A stretch of 64,000 nucleotides of DNA from an uncultured Prevotellaceae bacterium (GCA_900318255.1 ONJX01000011.1:1-64000); one strand, 5' to 3'; shown: positions 51,413-61,377, counted from the first letter of the stretch. Translations and numbers: made by a program. Notes: generated by a model from the sequence alone, not told the origin.

Positions 51413-51420
51413 TACCTTTG
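51413..51420 (+). promoter_or_regulatory. Promoter -7 box (TACCTTTG) for GT2 / T9SS operon
   Basis: Perfect TAnnTTTG, 44 bases before the glycosyltransferase ATG. It may drive the whole closely spaced run to gldN. Confidence 0.65.
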
Positions 51421-51464
51421 CACAGATTTTAAACGAAACTATTGCAAATAGCACAAGCGAGGTC

Positions 51465-52649
51465 ATGATTTTTTCGCTCGAAATACATTATATAGTATGG
51501 GCACTACTAGGGGTAGCGCTGCTGCTGTCGCTAGTGTGGGTGGTGTGGTACAACCGCCGCAGCATGAGGCTGTTGAGGTTCATGAAGGTAGATGAGCGCA
51601 CTCGTCGCTACCTGTATCCAGAAGACTTGCCGTCGGTGTCGATCTTGGTCTTTGCCAACGACGACGAGCAGTGGCTCAACAAGTACCTGCCAACCATCAT
51701 GCAGCAGAAGTATCCTAAACCCTTTGAAGTGATAGTGCTCGATGACGCGTCGGCCGATGGCACTAAAGACCTTGTAGGCGAAATGATGGCCTATTACGAC
51801 CACCTTAAGATTGTGGCTGTTCCCGACCACACGCGCGCTCTCTCGCGCAAGAAGCTTGCAGTGATGCTGGGCATCAAGGCCGCCGAGCATGATGTGGTGC
51901 TAACAACTAATGCCAACTGCCAGGTACACAGCGACCGCTGGCTCATGGCGATGATGCGCAACTTTGGACCAGGGGTTGATGTGGTGCTAGGATATTCGCA
52001 CTTTGCTCATAGCGAAGATGATAGGTTTGGTAAGAATTACCGCATCTTCGACGACATGACCACATCGATGCAGTGGCTGCTCAGTGCTATTAACGGCAAG
52101 CCCTACCGTGGCACCAGCGACAACCTTGCCTATCGCAAGGAGTTGTTCTACAAGAATAAAGGTTTCTCTAAATCGCTCGACATGAAATGGGGCGACGACG
52201 ACGTGTTTGTCAGCGAGATTGCCACCGCCAGGAACACTCGCCTGGAAATCCTGCCCGCGAGCTTCATGTCGTCGCACTACGACGACCTGCCCCACGCCTT
52301 CAGCACCCTCAAGTCGCGCCGCGACTTCACGTCGCATTTTGTGAAGCACAAAACTCAGTTCCGCACCCAAGCTCTCATGTCGCTGGTCTATTACCTGAGG
52401 TTGGCGGCTATTGCTGGAGCTGTTGCACTGGCCTATACTAACCTAGCTGTGATAGCGATTGCCGTGTTTATTTTGCTGTTCACGTGGTTGCCGTCGATGT
52501 TAGTCACTTTCAGGAACTGCTATCTGCTGCACCTGCCGCTGCTGTTGTTCTCAACACCCGTAATGGTGCTTATAAGACCCATCGTCAACTGCTACTACAA
52601 GATTAAGGGACTTTTCACCCGCAAGAACAATTACACTTCAATTATGTAG
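51465..52649 (+). CDS. Family 2 glycosyltransferase, membrane-associated
   Basis: 394 residues. N-terminal membrane helix (IHYIVWALLGVALLLSLVWVVWY), then the GT-A fold: VSILVFANDDEQWLNKYLPTIMQQ, VIVLDDASADGTKDL, LTTNANCQVHSDRWL (a nucleotide-sugar/metal-site replacement of DxD), and KWGDDDVFVSEIA. Two or three C-terminal membrane helices. Sugar and acceptor unknown. It begins a same-strand series with 40-60-base gaps (acyltransferase, porT, sprF, gldKLMN). A role in building the glycan (A-LPS-like) to which T9SS cargo is attached is possible but inferred from position only. Confidence 0.85.
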   Translation: MIFSLEIHYIVWALLGVALLLSLVWVVWYNRRSMRLLRFMKVDERTRRYLYPEDLPSVSILVFANDDEQWLNKYLPTIMQQKYPKPFEVIVLDDASADGTKDLVGEMMAYYDHLKIVAVPDHTRALSRKKLAVMLGIKAAEHDVVLTTNANCQVHSDRWLMAMMRNFGPGVDVVLGYSHFAHSEDDRFGKNYRIFDDMTTSMQWLLSAINGKPYRGTSDNLAYRKELFYKNKGFSKSLDMKWGDDDVFVSEIATARNTRLEILPASFMSSHYDDLPHAFSTLKSRRDFTSHFVKHKTQFRTQALMSLVYYLRLAAIAGAVALAYTNLAVIAIAVFILLFTWLPSMLVTFRNCYLLHLPLLLFSTPVMVLIRPIVNCYYKIKGLFTRKNNYTSIM

Positions 52650-52696
52650 CGATTCCTTTCTCTGAATTGTTCTTGCTTGTCCTCCTTTAAAATATT

Positions 52697-53773
52697 ATGA
52701 TTAAGACTCTCACATCTTGGCGTGGCATTTTTGCCATTTGCATCGTGTGCTTTCATTTTAAGATGCATGCGTTTGACCAAATGACCTATGCTGGTGTGAC
52801 TTTTTTTTTCATGCTTAGTGGCTTTCTAACGGCCTATAAGCATCGCAGCATCAATTCCTGCAAGCAGTTTTACTGGCGACGCATCAAGCGCATCTTTCCC
52901 CTGCACTGGCTAGCGCTTGCAGCAATGCTAGTCCTCGACCTGACTTTGATTCATAAGTTCCATTATGGCTGGGACTTGCCGCTGCATGTGCTGCTGCTCC
53001 AATCATGGGTGCCTAGTGAGGCTGTTTTCTACAACTACAGCATCCACTCATGGTTCTTGAGCTCGCTCATGTTCTGCGTTGTTGCCACCCCGCTGTTGCT
53101 AAAGTTTTTTAGCCGTGTGGGTTTAAAGCTTGCATGGGGGGTGATGCTCGTCGCCTGTGTGGCGGTGGCGGTAGTCAATCTCGTTGCTGGCGAGCAGTGG
53201 CACAGTTATCTCTATGTGTGTCCTGCCACAAGGCTTGTTGATTATGCCCTGGGGATGATGCTTGGCGCTACGCTGCGCGATGGTGTCATGCCCAGCCACA
53301 TATCAAAGCTGCGTGCCACTGCCAGTGAGATGGTGCCACTCGCGGTGATGATGGCATTTGTCGCCTTTCATGCCAGTGGCAGTGCCATTGCCGAGCGTCT
53401 CGAACACTCCGTGCTGTGGTGGCTGCCGGTGTCGATGTTGCTGGTGATGAATGTCGTCCTCAACACTCAAGAGGGCTACATAGGTAAGATTTTGTGCCTC
53501 AAGCCACTGCTGTGGCTTGGCGGCATCAGCTTTGAGGTGTATATCTTGCAGAAGCTGGTCAACAACGTGTTTGTCTATGCCGTGGCGCCATTCTTCGGCC
53601 ACTTTGGTGTGCTCATTTACGACTACAGCTTTGCTTGCACCGTGCCGCTACTGCTCCTCACTGCGTGGCTAGTGAATAAGTTTATGAAATGCTTCATGCA
53701 TAATGGACAATGGCTGTGCAGAATGAACAAAAAGGATGTTGATTGTGTTCAAAAAGCTAACAAATTGCAATAA
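52697..53773 (+). CDS. Acyltransferase-3 family membrane protein (OafA/OpgC-like)
   Basis: 358 residues with about ten membrane helices. It begins LTSWRGIFAICIVCFHF and has FFMLSGFLTAYKHRS and FYWRRIKRIFPLHWLAL, the AT3 signatures (catalytic-type His and RxxR). Family members O-acylate surface sugars. It lies between the glycosyltransferase and porT in the same direction, so it may decorate the same glycan. Substrate unknown. The end is Lys/Asn-rich. Confidence 0.88.
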   Translation: MIKTLTSWRGIFAICIVCFHFKMHAFDQMTYAGVTFFFMLSGFLTAYKHRSINSCKQFYWRRIKRIFPLHWLALAAMLVLDLTLIHKFHYGWDLPLHVLLLQSWVPSEAVFYNYSIHSWFLSSLMFCVVATPLLLKFFSRVGLKLAWGVMLVACVAVAVVNLVAGEQWHSYLYVCPATRLVDYALGMMLGATLRDGVMPSHISKLRATASEMVPLAVMMAFVAFHASGSAIAERLEHSVLWWLPVSMLLVMNVVLNTQEGYIGKILCLKPLLWLGGISFEVYILQKLVNNVFVYAVAPFFGHFGVLIYDYSFACTVPLLLLTAWLVNKFMKCFMHNGQWLCRMNKKDVDCVQKANKLQ

Positions 53774-53813
53774 CGACCCGAAAAATGCGTTATTAATATA
53801 AGTTTTTACCGAA

Positions 53814-54557
53814 ATGAAGTTTTTTAACGCACGACATATTTCTTTTATCGCTCTGATTTTGACGGCCATAGCTGCTGTAGCTCAGGACAATGACAAAATC
53901 CTGAACCGCCAGTATGCCGACATGAAGCGCATCCATTATGGCTTCTCGGTGGGTGCCAATTTCCAGGACTTGCTCATTACCAACAACGGCTATGTGAGTG
54001 AGGATGGCCAGTCGTGGTTTGCCGATATTCCCAACCACTCTCCTGGTTTTTGTGTGAATGTGCTCGCCGACTTGCGTCTGGGAGAGCACTTCAACTTGAG
54101 GCTCTCGCCAGGTATGTACTTTGGCAACAAGGTGGTGAAATATTACAATGCCACACCTCCCGAGGGCGCTCTAGAGCCCGAAATTTTCAAACAGAGCCAA
54201 AACGTGAAGGCCACCTACATTGTGGTGCCACTGGACTTGAAAATCTCAACCAAGCGTTATCACAACATACGTCCCTATTTCACTACTGGCGTGACGGGGC
54301 TCTACGACCTCAGCAAGGAGCGTCCTGAGCAGCTGCGCCTCAAGGACCTGGATGTGATGCTCACCGTGGGCATGGGGTGCGACATCTACTTGCCGTTCTT
54401 CAAGCTGTGCCCTGAGGTGAAATTCTGCTTTGGTCTTAGAAACCTGCTTGAGACCAAGCGCCCTGACTTGCAAGACAACCCCGCAATGGAGGTCTTCACC
54501 AAGAGCGTGAGCAAAATCAAGAATAACATGGTGGTTGTGACGTTTTATTTTGAATAA
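53814..54557 (+). CDS. porT: T9SS outer-membrane barrel, PorT-family
   Basis: 247 residues. Signal peptide MKFFNARHISFIALILTAIAAVAQ. The rest is an eight-stranded-type barrel (HYGFSVGANFQDL, LNLRLSPGMYFG, IVVPLDLKIS, RPYFTTGVTGLYDL, aromatic C-terminus VTFYFE). PorT-family proteins are needed for the type IX secretion system. Position directly before sprF-gldKLMN supports this. Starts 40 bases after the acyltransferase. Confidence 0.85.
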   Translation: MKFFNARHISFIALILTAIAAVAQDNDKILNRQYADMKRIHYGFSVGANFQDLLITNNGYVSEDGQSWFADIPNHSPGFCVNVLADLRLGEHFNLRLSPGMYFGNKVVKYYNATPPEGALEPEIFKQSQNVKATYIVVPLDLKISTKRYHNIRPYFTTGVTGLYDLSKERPEQLRLKDLDVMLTVGMGCDIYLPFFKLCPEVKFCFGLRNLLETKRPDLQDNPAMEVFTKSVSKIKNNMVVVTFYFE

Positions 54558-54565
54558 CAAAGTTT

Positions 54566-55546
54566 ATGCGACGATATTTAAAGACATTGCTTTTCTCGGT
54601 CTCGCTGGTGCTTGCCGCTAATGGTTTCCAAGCGGCGGCACAAATCGATGCACAGCTCACTCAATACTGGGCGCTGCCGTCTTATTACAACCCCAGCTCG
54701 ATAGGCAATGTCGATTTCATCCACATCACTGCTGGCAGCAAGCTGCAGTGGATAGGCGTCAAGCATGCTCCCATGGACTTCCTGGCGATGGCCGACATGC
54801 CATTTAAATTCCTAGGTAAGCGCTGGGGTGCCGGACTGATGCTTCAGCAGGAGAATGTGGGTCTTTTCAGCACGCAGACCGTGGCAGCACAAATTGCGTG
54901 GAAGAAGAAAATGCTTGGCGGTACGCTGAGCGTGGGAGCGCAGGTGGGACTGCTCAACCAGTCGTTCAAGGGCGACAGCATCAGGGTGCCTGAGAATGAC
55001 AGTTATCACACCAGTGCCGACGATGCCATCCCCAAAGGCGTGGTCAATGGCAAAGCCCTTGATGTGGCTGCCGGTGTGACATTCACCCACAAGTGGTTCT
55101 GGGTGTCGCTCTCTGGCACTCACCTCACTGCCCCCACCATCAACATGAAAGCTGGTGAGAACGAAGAAGATTTGTATCAGTTCGACACCGGTCGCAACTT
55201 TTATTTGATGGCAGGCAGCAATATTCCCATTAAAAATACGTTAATTGAAATACAGCCGTCGATAATGGTGAAGACCGACACTAAGTTCTGGCAATATGAG
55301 GCCACAGCTCGGTTTCGCTACAACAAGTTTATCTCGGCGGGTGTCGCCTATAGGCACAAAGACGCCGTGTGCGCCATGATTGGAGCGGAGTTCAAGAATT
55401 TCTTTGTGGGCTATGCCTACGATTTTCCCATCTCGGCAATGAACAAGGCCACGCACGGCAGCCATGAGCTTTTCTTGAACTATAACGTGAAGCTCAACAT
55501 GGGTGAGGTGAACAGAAACAAGCACAAGAGCATTCGCATCATGTGA
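54566..55546 (+). CDS. PorP/SprF-family T9SS outer-membrane protein
   Basis: 326 residues. After a signal peptide (LLFSVSLVLAANGFQAAAQ) comes the family opening QYWALPSYYNPSSIG, then a barrel (ITAGSKLQWIGVKHAPMDF, GAGLMLQQENVGLFSTQTV, SVGAQVGLLNQSF). PorP/SprF proteins link T9SS and gliding machinery to the outer membrane and are usually encoded next to gldK-N as here, 8 bases after porT and 59 before gldK. Confidence 0.92.
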   Translation: MRRYLKTLLFSVSLVLAANGFQAAAQIDAQLTQYWALPSYYNPSSIGNVDFIHITAGSKLQWIGVKHAPMDFLAMADMPFKFLGKRWGAGLMLQQENVGLFSTQTVAAQIAWKKKMLGGTLSVGAQVGLLNQSFKGDSIRVPENDSYHTSADDAIPKGVVNGKALDVAAGVTFTHKWFWVSLSGTHLTAPTINMKAGENEEDLYQFDTGRNFYLMAGSNIPIKNTLIEIQPSIMVKTDTKFWQYEATARFRYNKFISAGVAYRHKDAVCAMIGAEFKNFFVGYAYDFPISAMNKATHGSHELFLNYNVKLNMGEVNRNKHKSIRIM

Positions 55547-55605
55547 TGCTCGTTAGATTTGATTAGCAACACGATTAACAGATAACATATTCTATCAAAA
55601 TATAT

Positions 55606-57051
55606 ATGAAAAAGTTATTGATTTTTTGCTTTACGATAGTAATGCTGGCATCTTGCAGCGGAGTTCGTAAGTCTCTCAACAGTGGTGGAGGTGAAGTGAC
55701 CGGAGTGGGAGCCGTCACCTTCAATGAGCCCACACCCTATGGCATGGTGCTCATCGACTGTGGCTCGATGAAGGAAGGCCCGGCAATGCGCGACTCGCTC
55801 TGGGGCATCGACTCCACAGCAAGAGGTGTGAGCGTTGACGCCTTCTGGATGGACGAGAACGAGGTGACCAACAGCAAGTACAAGCAGTTTGTATATTGGG
55901 TGCGCGACTCCATCATCCGCGAGCGTCTCGCCGACCCTGCTTATGGCGGCAACGAGGAGTTCAAAATTGAGGAGGACAAAGATGGCAACCCCATCAAGCC
56001 TCACCTCAACTGGAACCGCAATATCCCCTGGAAAAACCCTAGCGAGGATGAGGAACGCGCCATCGAGAGCGTTTATCGCACCAACCCCATCACTGGCAAG
56101 AAGGAGCTTGACCCACGGCAGATGAACTACCGCTACGAGGTGTATAACCTCACCGAGGCCGCCAAGCGCCGCAACCGCTTTGACCCCACCACTCGCGATT
56201 ACAACACCGACCATGAAGTGCCCACCACCAATCCCACCATCAGCAAGGACACCGCCTTTGTTGATGACGATGGACGCATCATTCGCCAGACCATCACTCG
56301 TCCGCTGCAGAGCGAGTACGACTTCGTCAACACCTATATCGTGAACATCTTCCCCGATACCACGTGCTGGATCAACGACTTTGAGAACAGCTACAATGAG
56401 CCCTACGTGCGCATGTATTTTGCTAACGGCAACTTCAACAGCCACCCTGTGGTGGGCGTGAGTTGGGAGCAGGCTAACGCCTTCTGCCACTGGCGCACCG
56501 AGTTCTTGAAGAAGTCTCTAGGCAAGGAAGGAGTGTATATCGAGCCCTTTCGACTCCCCACCGAGGCCGAGTGGGAGTTTGCTGCTCGTGCCGGCAAGAA
56601 CGAGAACATCTACCCGTGGGACGGCAACATACCGCTCACCGAGGATGAGGGGTGCTTCTATGCCAACTTCAAGCCTAACGAAGGTAACTATGTGCGGGAC
56701 GGAAGCATCATAACGTCGCCAGTAGGCACTTATGAACCTAATGACAACGGGCTCTTTGACATGGCTGGCAACGTGAGCGAGTGGACCTCCACAAGCTACA
56801 CCGAGAGCATCGACCGCATGACTAACGACCTAAACCCCGAGTATCGCTACAACGTGGCTAAGGAAGACCCTTACAAGATGTCGCGCAAGATAGTGCGTGG
56901 TGGCTCATGGAAAGACGTGGCCCACAACATTCGCAGCGACATTCGCATGTGGGAATACCAGAACGAGCAACGCTCTTACATTGGCTTCCGCTGCGTGAGA
57001 ACCAAGGTGGGATATGTGAAGTCGAAACGCAAAAACAACTGCTGCGACTAA
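55606..57051 (+). CDS. gldK: T9SS lipoprotein GldK/PorK
   Basis: 481 residues. Lipobox LASC in MKKLLIFCFTIVMLASC, so outer-membrane lipoprotein. The rest is a sulfatase-modifying-enzyme (FGE)-like fold: PYGMVLIDCGSMKEGP near the start, FWMDENEVTNSKYKQFV, PVVGVSWEQANAFCHWR, LPTEAEWEFAARAG, FDMAGNVSEWTS and RGGSWKD. The enzymatic site is not used in GldK. It forms the PorK/PorN ring that holds the T9SS. Confidence 0.96.
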   Translation: MKKLLIFCFTIVMLASCSGVRKSLNSGGGEVTGVGAVTFNEPTPYGMVLIDCGSMKEGPAMRDSLWGIDSTARGVSVDAFWMDENEVTNSKYKQFVYWVRDSIIRERLADPAYGGNEEFKIEEDKDGNPIKPHLNWNRNIPWKNPSEDEERAIESVYRTNPITGKKELDPRQMNYRYEVYNLTEAAKRRNRFDPTTRDYNTDHEVPTTNPTISKDTAFVDDDGRIIRQTITRPLQSEYDFVNTYIVNIFPDTTCWINDFENSYNEPYVRMYFANGNFNSHPVVGVSWEQANAFCHWRTEFLKKSLGKEGVYIEPFRLPTEAEWEFAARAGKNENIYPWDGNIPLTEDEGCFYANFKPNEGNYVRDGSIITSPVGTYEPNDNGLFDMAGNVSEWTSTSYTESIDRMTNDLNPEYRYNVAKEDPYKMSRKIVRGGSWKDVAHNIRSDIRMWEYQNEQRSYIGFRCVRTKVGYVKSKRKNNCCD

Positions 57052-57091
57052 AAACTAAAAGACAATAACACACACATAACATAGCAATAAT

Positions 57092-58225
57092 ATGGCTACT
57101 GACAAGCAAACTTCAAAAGTGCAGCGCAAGAGAAAAAGGCAGATGGTAACCCAGCGCTTTTTCAACTTCGCTTATAGTATTGGTGCAGCTATCGTTATCT
57201 GGGGTGCCCTATTCAAAATATTGCACCTCCCCATGGGCAACTTGCTCTTGACGATTGGTATGGGTACCGAGGTCTTGATGTTTATCATCACAGCATTTGA
57301 GCGCCCCGAGAAAGAGTATCATTGGGAAGACGTGTTCCCAATCCTTGACAGTGGTGACCCCGACGACCGTCCCGACTTTGCAGGTGGTCCTGGTGGAAAT
57401 ATCACTATCAACGGCGACATCAGTGGCGCCGAGGGCGGCGAGGTTGCCATAGCAGCGCCCACACAGCAGCAATCGCCAGGAACAGCAATACACATCAGCG
57501 AGCTGCCAGGTGAAGGGGCTCCAGCTGTAGTGGCTAGTCCCGAGGTGGCCAGCGCTATCGCCACCATGAGCCAAGAAGAGGTGAAAGCCGTGATGGGATT
57601 GCCACAGGGGCTTCAACTCACCGACGAGGAGACCCAGTCGCTGAGCGAGAGCATCGCTCGCATGAACGCCGCCAGCGACCAGCTCTCGAAGATGGCCGAG
57701 CTCACCGAGGCCACCCAGCAATATCTGAGCCAGATGGCCACTATCAGCGAGCAGATGCAGCGCTTGGGCGAGACCACTACCGCACTGAACGAGGTGCAGA
57801 AGCAGCTGCTTGGCAGTTACGAGGCTATTACCAGCAACAGCCAGAATATCTCAGAAAACACCACTGGCTATGTAGAGCAGATGGAAGCCCTGAACCGCAA
57901 TGTCACTGGCCTTAACACCATCTACGAGATACAACTCAAGAGCATCTCGTCGCAGCTCGACAGCATCGACCGTGTGAACAGCGGCCTGAAGGACATTCGC
58001 GACATGTATGAGAAATCGGCTGCCGAGAGCGCTCGCTATTGCGACGAGACCGAGAAGATGGCTCACTACATGAAGCAGCTCAACTCGGTATATGAGAAGA
58101 TGATTAATGCCATGACGGTGAACATGTACCAGCCCATGCCTGGCGCCATGCCCGCCATGCCACCCGTTAACATGCCGCAGCCCGATGACAATAACGGCAT
58201 GATGGCCAACAATAATGTAGAATAA
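57092..58225 (+). CDS. gldL: T9SS inner-membrane motor protein GldL/PorL
   Basis: 377 residues. Two N-terminal membrane helices (FNFAYSIGAAIVIWGALFKIL and GNLLLTIGMGTEVLMFIITAF, about 22-70), with a charged Glu in the second as in the proton-driven GldLM motor. After it, a long coiled-coil region (about 175-340) rich in Ser, Gln, Asn. Together with GldM it powers secretion with the proton motive force. Starts 40 bases after gldK and ends 15 before gldM. Confidence 0.95.
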   Translation: MATDKQTSKVQRKRKRQMVTQRFFNFAYSIGAAIVIWGALFKILHLPMGNLLLTIGMGTEVLMFIITAFERPEKEYHWEDVFPILDSGDPDDRPDFAGGPGGNITINGDISGAEGGEVAIAAPTQQQSPGTAIHISELPGEGAPAVVASPEVASAIATMSQEEVKAVMGLPQGLQLTDEETQSLSESIARMNAASDQLSKMAELTEATQQYLSQMATISEQMQRLGETTTALNEVQKQLLGSYEAITSNSQNISENTTGYVEQMEALNRNVTGLNTIYEIQLKSISSQLDSIDRVNSGLKDIRDMYEKSAAESARYCDETEKMAHYMKQLNSVYEKMINAMTVNMYQPMPGAMPAMPPVNMPQPDDNNGMMANNNVE

Positions 58226-58240
58226 TATAGATTTTAGCAA

Positions 58241-59818
58241 ATGGCTACTGGAAAAAATCAGTCACTGGCGAAAATGTCGCCACGCCAAAAGATGATAAAC
58301 CTCATGTATATCGTCTTGACGGCCATGCTTGCGCTTAATGTGTCGAACGATGTGCTCAACGGCTTCAGCCAAGTGGAAGAAGGACTGAAGCGCTCTAACC
58401 GCACCATCACCGCGCGCAACATGCAGATGATGGCTCAACTCCAGGCTTTTTATAACGAAGACCAAGAACACGGCCTTCCACTGCTCAACTCGGGTAACGA
58501 GGTGAGAAATGTCACCGACAGCCTTTATGGCTACATCGATGAGCTTAAGTTGATGATAGTAAAGGAAGCCGATGGCCCCTCGGCCGATGTAGATCACATC
58601 AAGAACCGTGACAACCTTGATGCCGCGACCATCGTGATGCTATCGCCCGACACTAAACGAGGCGAAAAGCTGCGAATGCGCATCAACAGCTTCAAGAGTT
58701 ATATCTCAAAATATGTTGACGACCCCGACAAGCTGCGCAACATTGAGCAGGCGCTATCTACCGAGCCATTCAAGGTGAATGCCGATATCAGCAATAAGAA
58801 GACGTGGGAAGAGTCAATGTTTGAGAACATGCCCACCGTGGCCGCCATCTCGCTGCTTAGCAAGCTCCAGAATGATGTGAGATATGCCGAGGGCGAGGTG
58901 CTCAACCACCTGCTCAAGCTCACTAACGTAGAGGACCTCAGTGACCTGAAGGTGAACTGGGTGAATGCTTTCGTCATCCCTCAGTCGAGGGTGGTGATGC
59001 GTGGCTCGAAGTATCAGTCGCAGATTGTGCTTGCCGCTATCGACTCTACTCAGCGACCAGTGGTCTATGTCAATGGTTCACGACTGAGCAACAATAAGGG
59101 TCTCTATGAGGTCACTGCCAGCCACTCAGGAACCTTCGACTACTCGGGTTACATCGAGGTGATTGGGCAAGATGGACAACTCATCAAGCGCGACTTCAAG
59201 TCGAGCTACACCGTTATCGACCCAATAGCCACCGTGAGTGCCACCATGATGAACGTGTTCTATACTGGTATCGACAACCCAGTGTCGATCTCCGTCCCTG
59301 GCATAGGCAACGGCACAGTGAGTGCCACGATGACTAACGGCACACTCACCAAGAGTGGCGACGGATGGATTGCGCGACCATCGCAGGTGGGCGTGAATTG
59401 CGACATCTCGGTGTCGGTAGAGATTGATGGTGTGAGAACCAATGTGGGAACATCAACCTTCAAAGCTCGCAAATTGCCCGACCCAACAGCCTATATCAAC
59501 CTGGGGCAAGACACCCGCTACAAGGGTGGCAAACCGCTGGCTAAGGGCACTCTGCTCGGTGTGAGCGGCCTGCACGCAGCCATCGATGATGGTCTGCTCG
59601 ACATTGAGTTCACCGTAGTCAGCTTCGAGACCCTGACCTTCGGCTCGATGGGTGAGGCAATCCCCGAAGTGTCGGCAGGTAGTCACTTCTCTGAGCGACA
59701 GAAGACCAGTTTCCGCCGCATGAAACGCGGCACCCGCTTCTTCATCACCCGCATCAAGGCCACTGGCCCTGATGGCGTGACCCGAGAAATCTCGCCAATG
59801 GAAGTGGTTGTGAACTAA
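58241..59818 (+). CDS. gldM: T9SS motor/periplasmic protein GldM/PorM
   Basis: 525 residues. One N-terminal membrane helix (MINLMYIVLTAMLALNVSNDVL), a helical periplasmic part (about 40-225), then beta domains of the GldM type (about 230-515). Dimeric GldM spans the periplasm and meets the GldKN ring. Confidence 0.96.
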   Translation: MATGKNQSLAKMSPRQKMINLMYIVLTAMLALNVSNDVLNGFSQVEEGLKRSNRTITARNMQMMAQLQAFYNEDQEHGLPLLNSGNEVRNVTDSLYGYIDELKLMIVKEADGPSADVDHIKNRDNLDAATIVMLSPDTKRGEKLRMRINSFKSYISKYVDDPDKLRNIEQALSTEPFKVNADISNKKTWEESMFENMPTVAAISLLSKLQNDVRYAEGEVLNHLLKLTNVEDLSDLKVNWVNAFVIPQSRVVMRGSKYQSQIVLAAIDSTQRPVVYVNGSRLSNNKGLYEVTASHSGTFDYSGYIEVIGQDGQLIKRDFKSSYTVIDPIATVSATMMNVFYTGIDNPVSISVPGIGNGTVSATMTNGTLTKSGDGWIARPSQVGVNCDISVSVEIDGVRTNVGTSTFKARKLPDPTAYINLGQDTRYKGGKPLAKGTLLGVSGLHAAIDDGLLDIEFTVVSFETLTFGSMGEAIPEVSAGSHFSERQKTSFRRMKRGTRFFITRIKATGPDGVTREISPMEVVVN

Positions 59819-59878
59819 TCTATCAAGGACTCTTTAGGAACTACTATAATACTTTTGTTTAATCTTAAACTCACAATA

Positions 59879-61015
59879 ATGAAGTATCTTAAATATATAG
59901 TGCTGGGACTGATTGTTGCTTTTGCAACCACTGGAGCCACAGCTCAGGTAGTGAAGAAAAGCGGTGATGACCGTCGAGACAAGAAAGATGAGGGAGGTGT
60001 GCACATCACCGGCCGCCAGCAGGCGTTCTATGAGCAACGAGAGCCCAGCGAGGCCGACTTGCAATGGACTAAAGTGGTGTATCGTTCACTCGACCTCACT
60101 AAAGGCAAGAACCCAGCCCTCTATTATCCCGAGGAGCCTAATGAGGATGGACAGAGCTTGTTCTTCATCATCATGCGCCTGCTTGCCAACAACCAGATTA
60201 GTGCCTACGAGTATCTCGACGGCCGCGAGATGTTTACCGACGAGTATAAAATAAAGGTTGCCGAGATGTTTGACCGCTTCCATGTCCTCTACAGCGAGGC
60301 AAAAGGGAGCACCGAGAAAAACCCCAAATATGCCATTGAGGATGCCGACATACCTGGCAACGAGATTATGAGGTACTTTATTATCGAGAAATGGGAGTTT
60401 GACACTCGCTCTAACGCTATGCGCTCACGTGTCGATGCCCTGTGCCCAGTGCTCTACCGCGAGGACGGCTATGGCGGCGACCCCATCCCATTCCCAATGT
60501 TCTGGGTGAAGCTCAACGACATCAGGCCCTACATCGCCCAGCAGTACATCTTCACCGACGACGACAACAACCTCACCCGTTACAACCTCGACGACTTCTT
60601 CAAGCTCAACATGTACACTGGCGACATCTATAAGGTAAAGAACCTGCGCAACCAGTCGCTCATGCAACTCTATCCCGACCCAGCAGCACTAAAGCATGCG
60701 CAAGACAGCATCGAGGAACGCCTGCACCGCTTCGACAAGAACCTGTGGGCTCCCACACGCGAAGAGCTACAGGCACAAGCCGAGGCCAAGCGCAAACTAG
60801 AGGCCGAGAAGAATGGTGAGACACTTGAGGAAGGCGAGAACGCCACCGTCCAGGAAGAGAAGAAAGACTCTAGCAAGAGCGTCAAGACCAAGCGCGGCAG
60901 CAACAACGACAGTAAAGACAACAAGAAAAAGAACAATAAGAAGAAGGCTCAAAAGCCCAAAGAGAGCCGCAGCAACCAGGGTGCTGCACGCTCAGTGCGC
61001 AACCGCAAGCGCTAG
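59879..61015 (+). CDS. gldN: T9SS periplasmic/outer-membrane ring protein GldN/PorN
   Basis: 378 residues from the ATG at 59879 (MKYLKYIVLGLIVAFATTGATAQ signal peptide); the frame extends eight codons upstream. The GldN domain (about 45-300) includes VVYRSLDLTKGKNPALYYP and WPLRPYIAQQYI-like regions (NDIRPYIAQQYIF). The last 90 residues are an unusual Lys/Glu/Asn-rich tail (KDNKKKNNKKKAQKPKESRS). Last T9SS gene; a terminator follows at 61107-61152. Confidence 0.94.
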   Translation: MKYLKYIVLGLIVAFATTGATAQVVKKSGDDRRDKKDEGGVHITGRQQAFYEQREPSEADLQWTKVVYRSLDLTKGKNPALYYPEEPNEDGQSLFFIIMRLLANNQISAYEYLDGREMFTDEYKIKVAEMFDRFHVLYSEAKGSTEKNPKYAIEDADIPGNEIMRYFIIEKWEFDTRSNAMRSRVDALCPVLYREDGYGGDPIPFPMFWVKLNDIRPYIAQQYIFTDDDNNLTRYNLDDFFKLNMYTGDIYKVKNLRNQSLMQLYPDPAALKHAQDSIEERLHRFDKNLWAPTREELQAQAEAKRKLEAEKNGETLEEGENATVQEEKKDSSKSVKTKRGSNNDSKDNKKKNNKKKAQKPKESRSNQGAARSVRNRKR

Positions 61016-61106
61016 AAAACAGTTCATAGTCTTCTCAGTCTTTCCTCTCTAAACACCTACCATCAAGTTTCGGTTACTCACGAAACGAGAATAATAAGCC
61101 AACACA

Positions 61107-61152
61107 CACATGCACACAATCCTACCGTCATCTAAAGGATTGTGTGCATGTT
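61107..61152 (+). terminator. Terminator of the T9SS operon
   Basis: CATGCACACAATCCT pairs with AGGATTGTGTGCATG, followed by TTTATTTATTTTAT. Confidence 0.85.
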
Positions 61153-61197
61153 TATTTATTTTATGGGGCAACCAATAGATTAAAATCAAGAATCTAG

Positions 61198-61338
61198 CGC
61201 GAGCAAGATTTCAACAACCTGTCGTTCAACTTCAACTCCAGCGACTTGCGCTTTATAGTTCGTATGCCCGATGGCACTACCAAGACACTGACTCACGACC
61301 AAATCAACGATGTGAAGAAATATTTCCGGGACAGGTGA
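61198..61338 (+). pseudogene. Orphan C-terminal gene fragment
   Basis: After a TAG (61195-61197) the frame is open for 46 codons to TGA (61336-61338). It reads like protein: LRFIVRMPDGTTKTL then HDQINDVKKYFRDR. There is no start. It is probably the tail of a lost gene; the family is not recognised. Confidence 0.4.
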
Positions 61339-61377
61339 GTATTTTTTGAGGAATAACAGACTATTTGTTTTGCGGGC

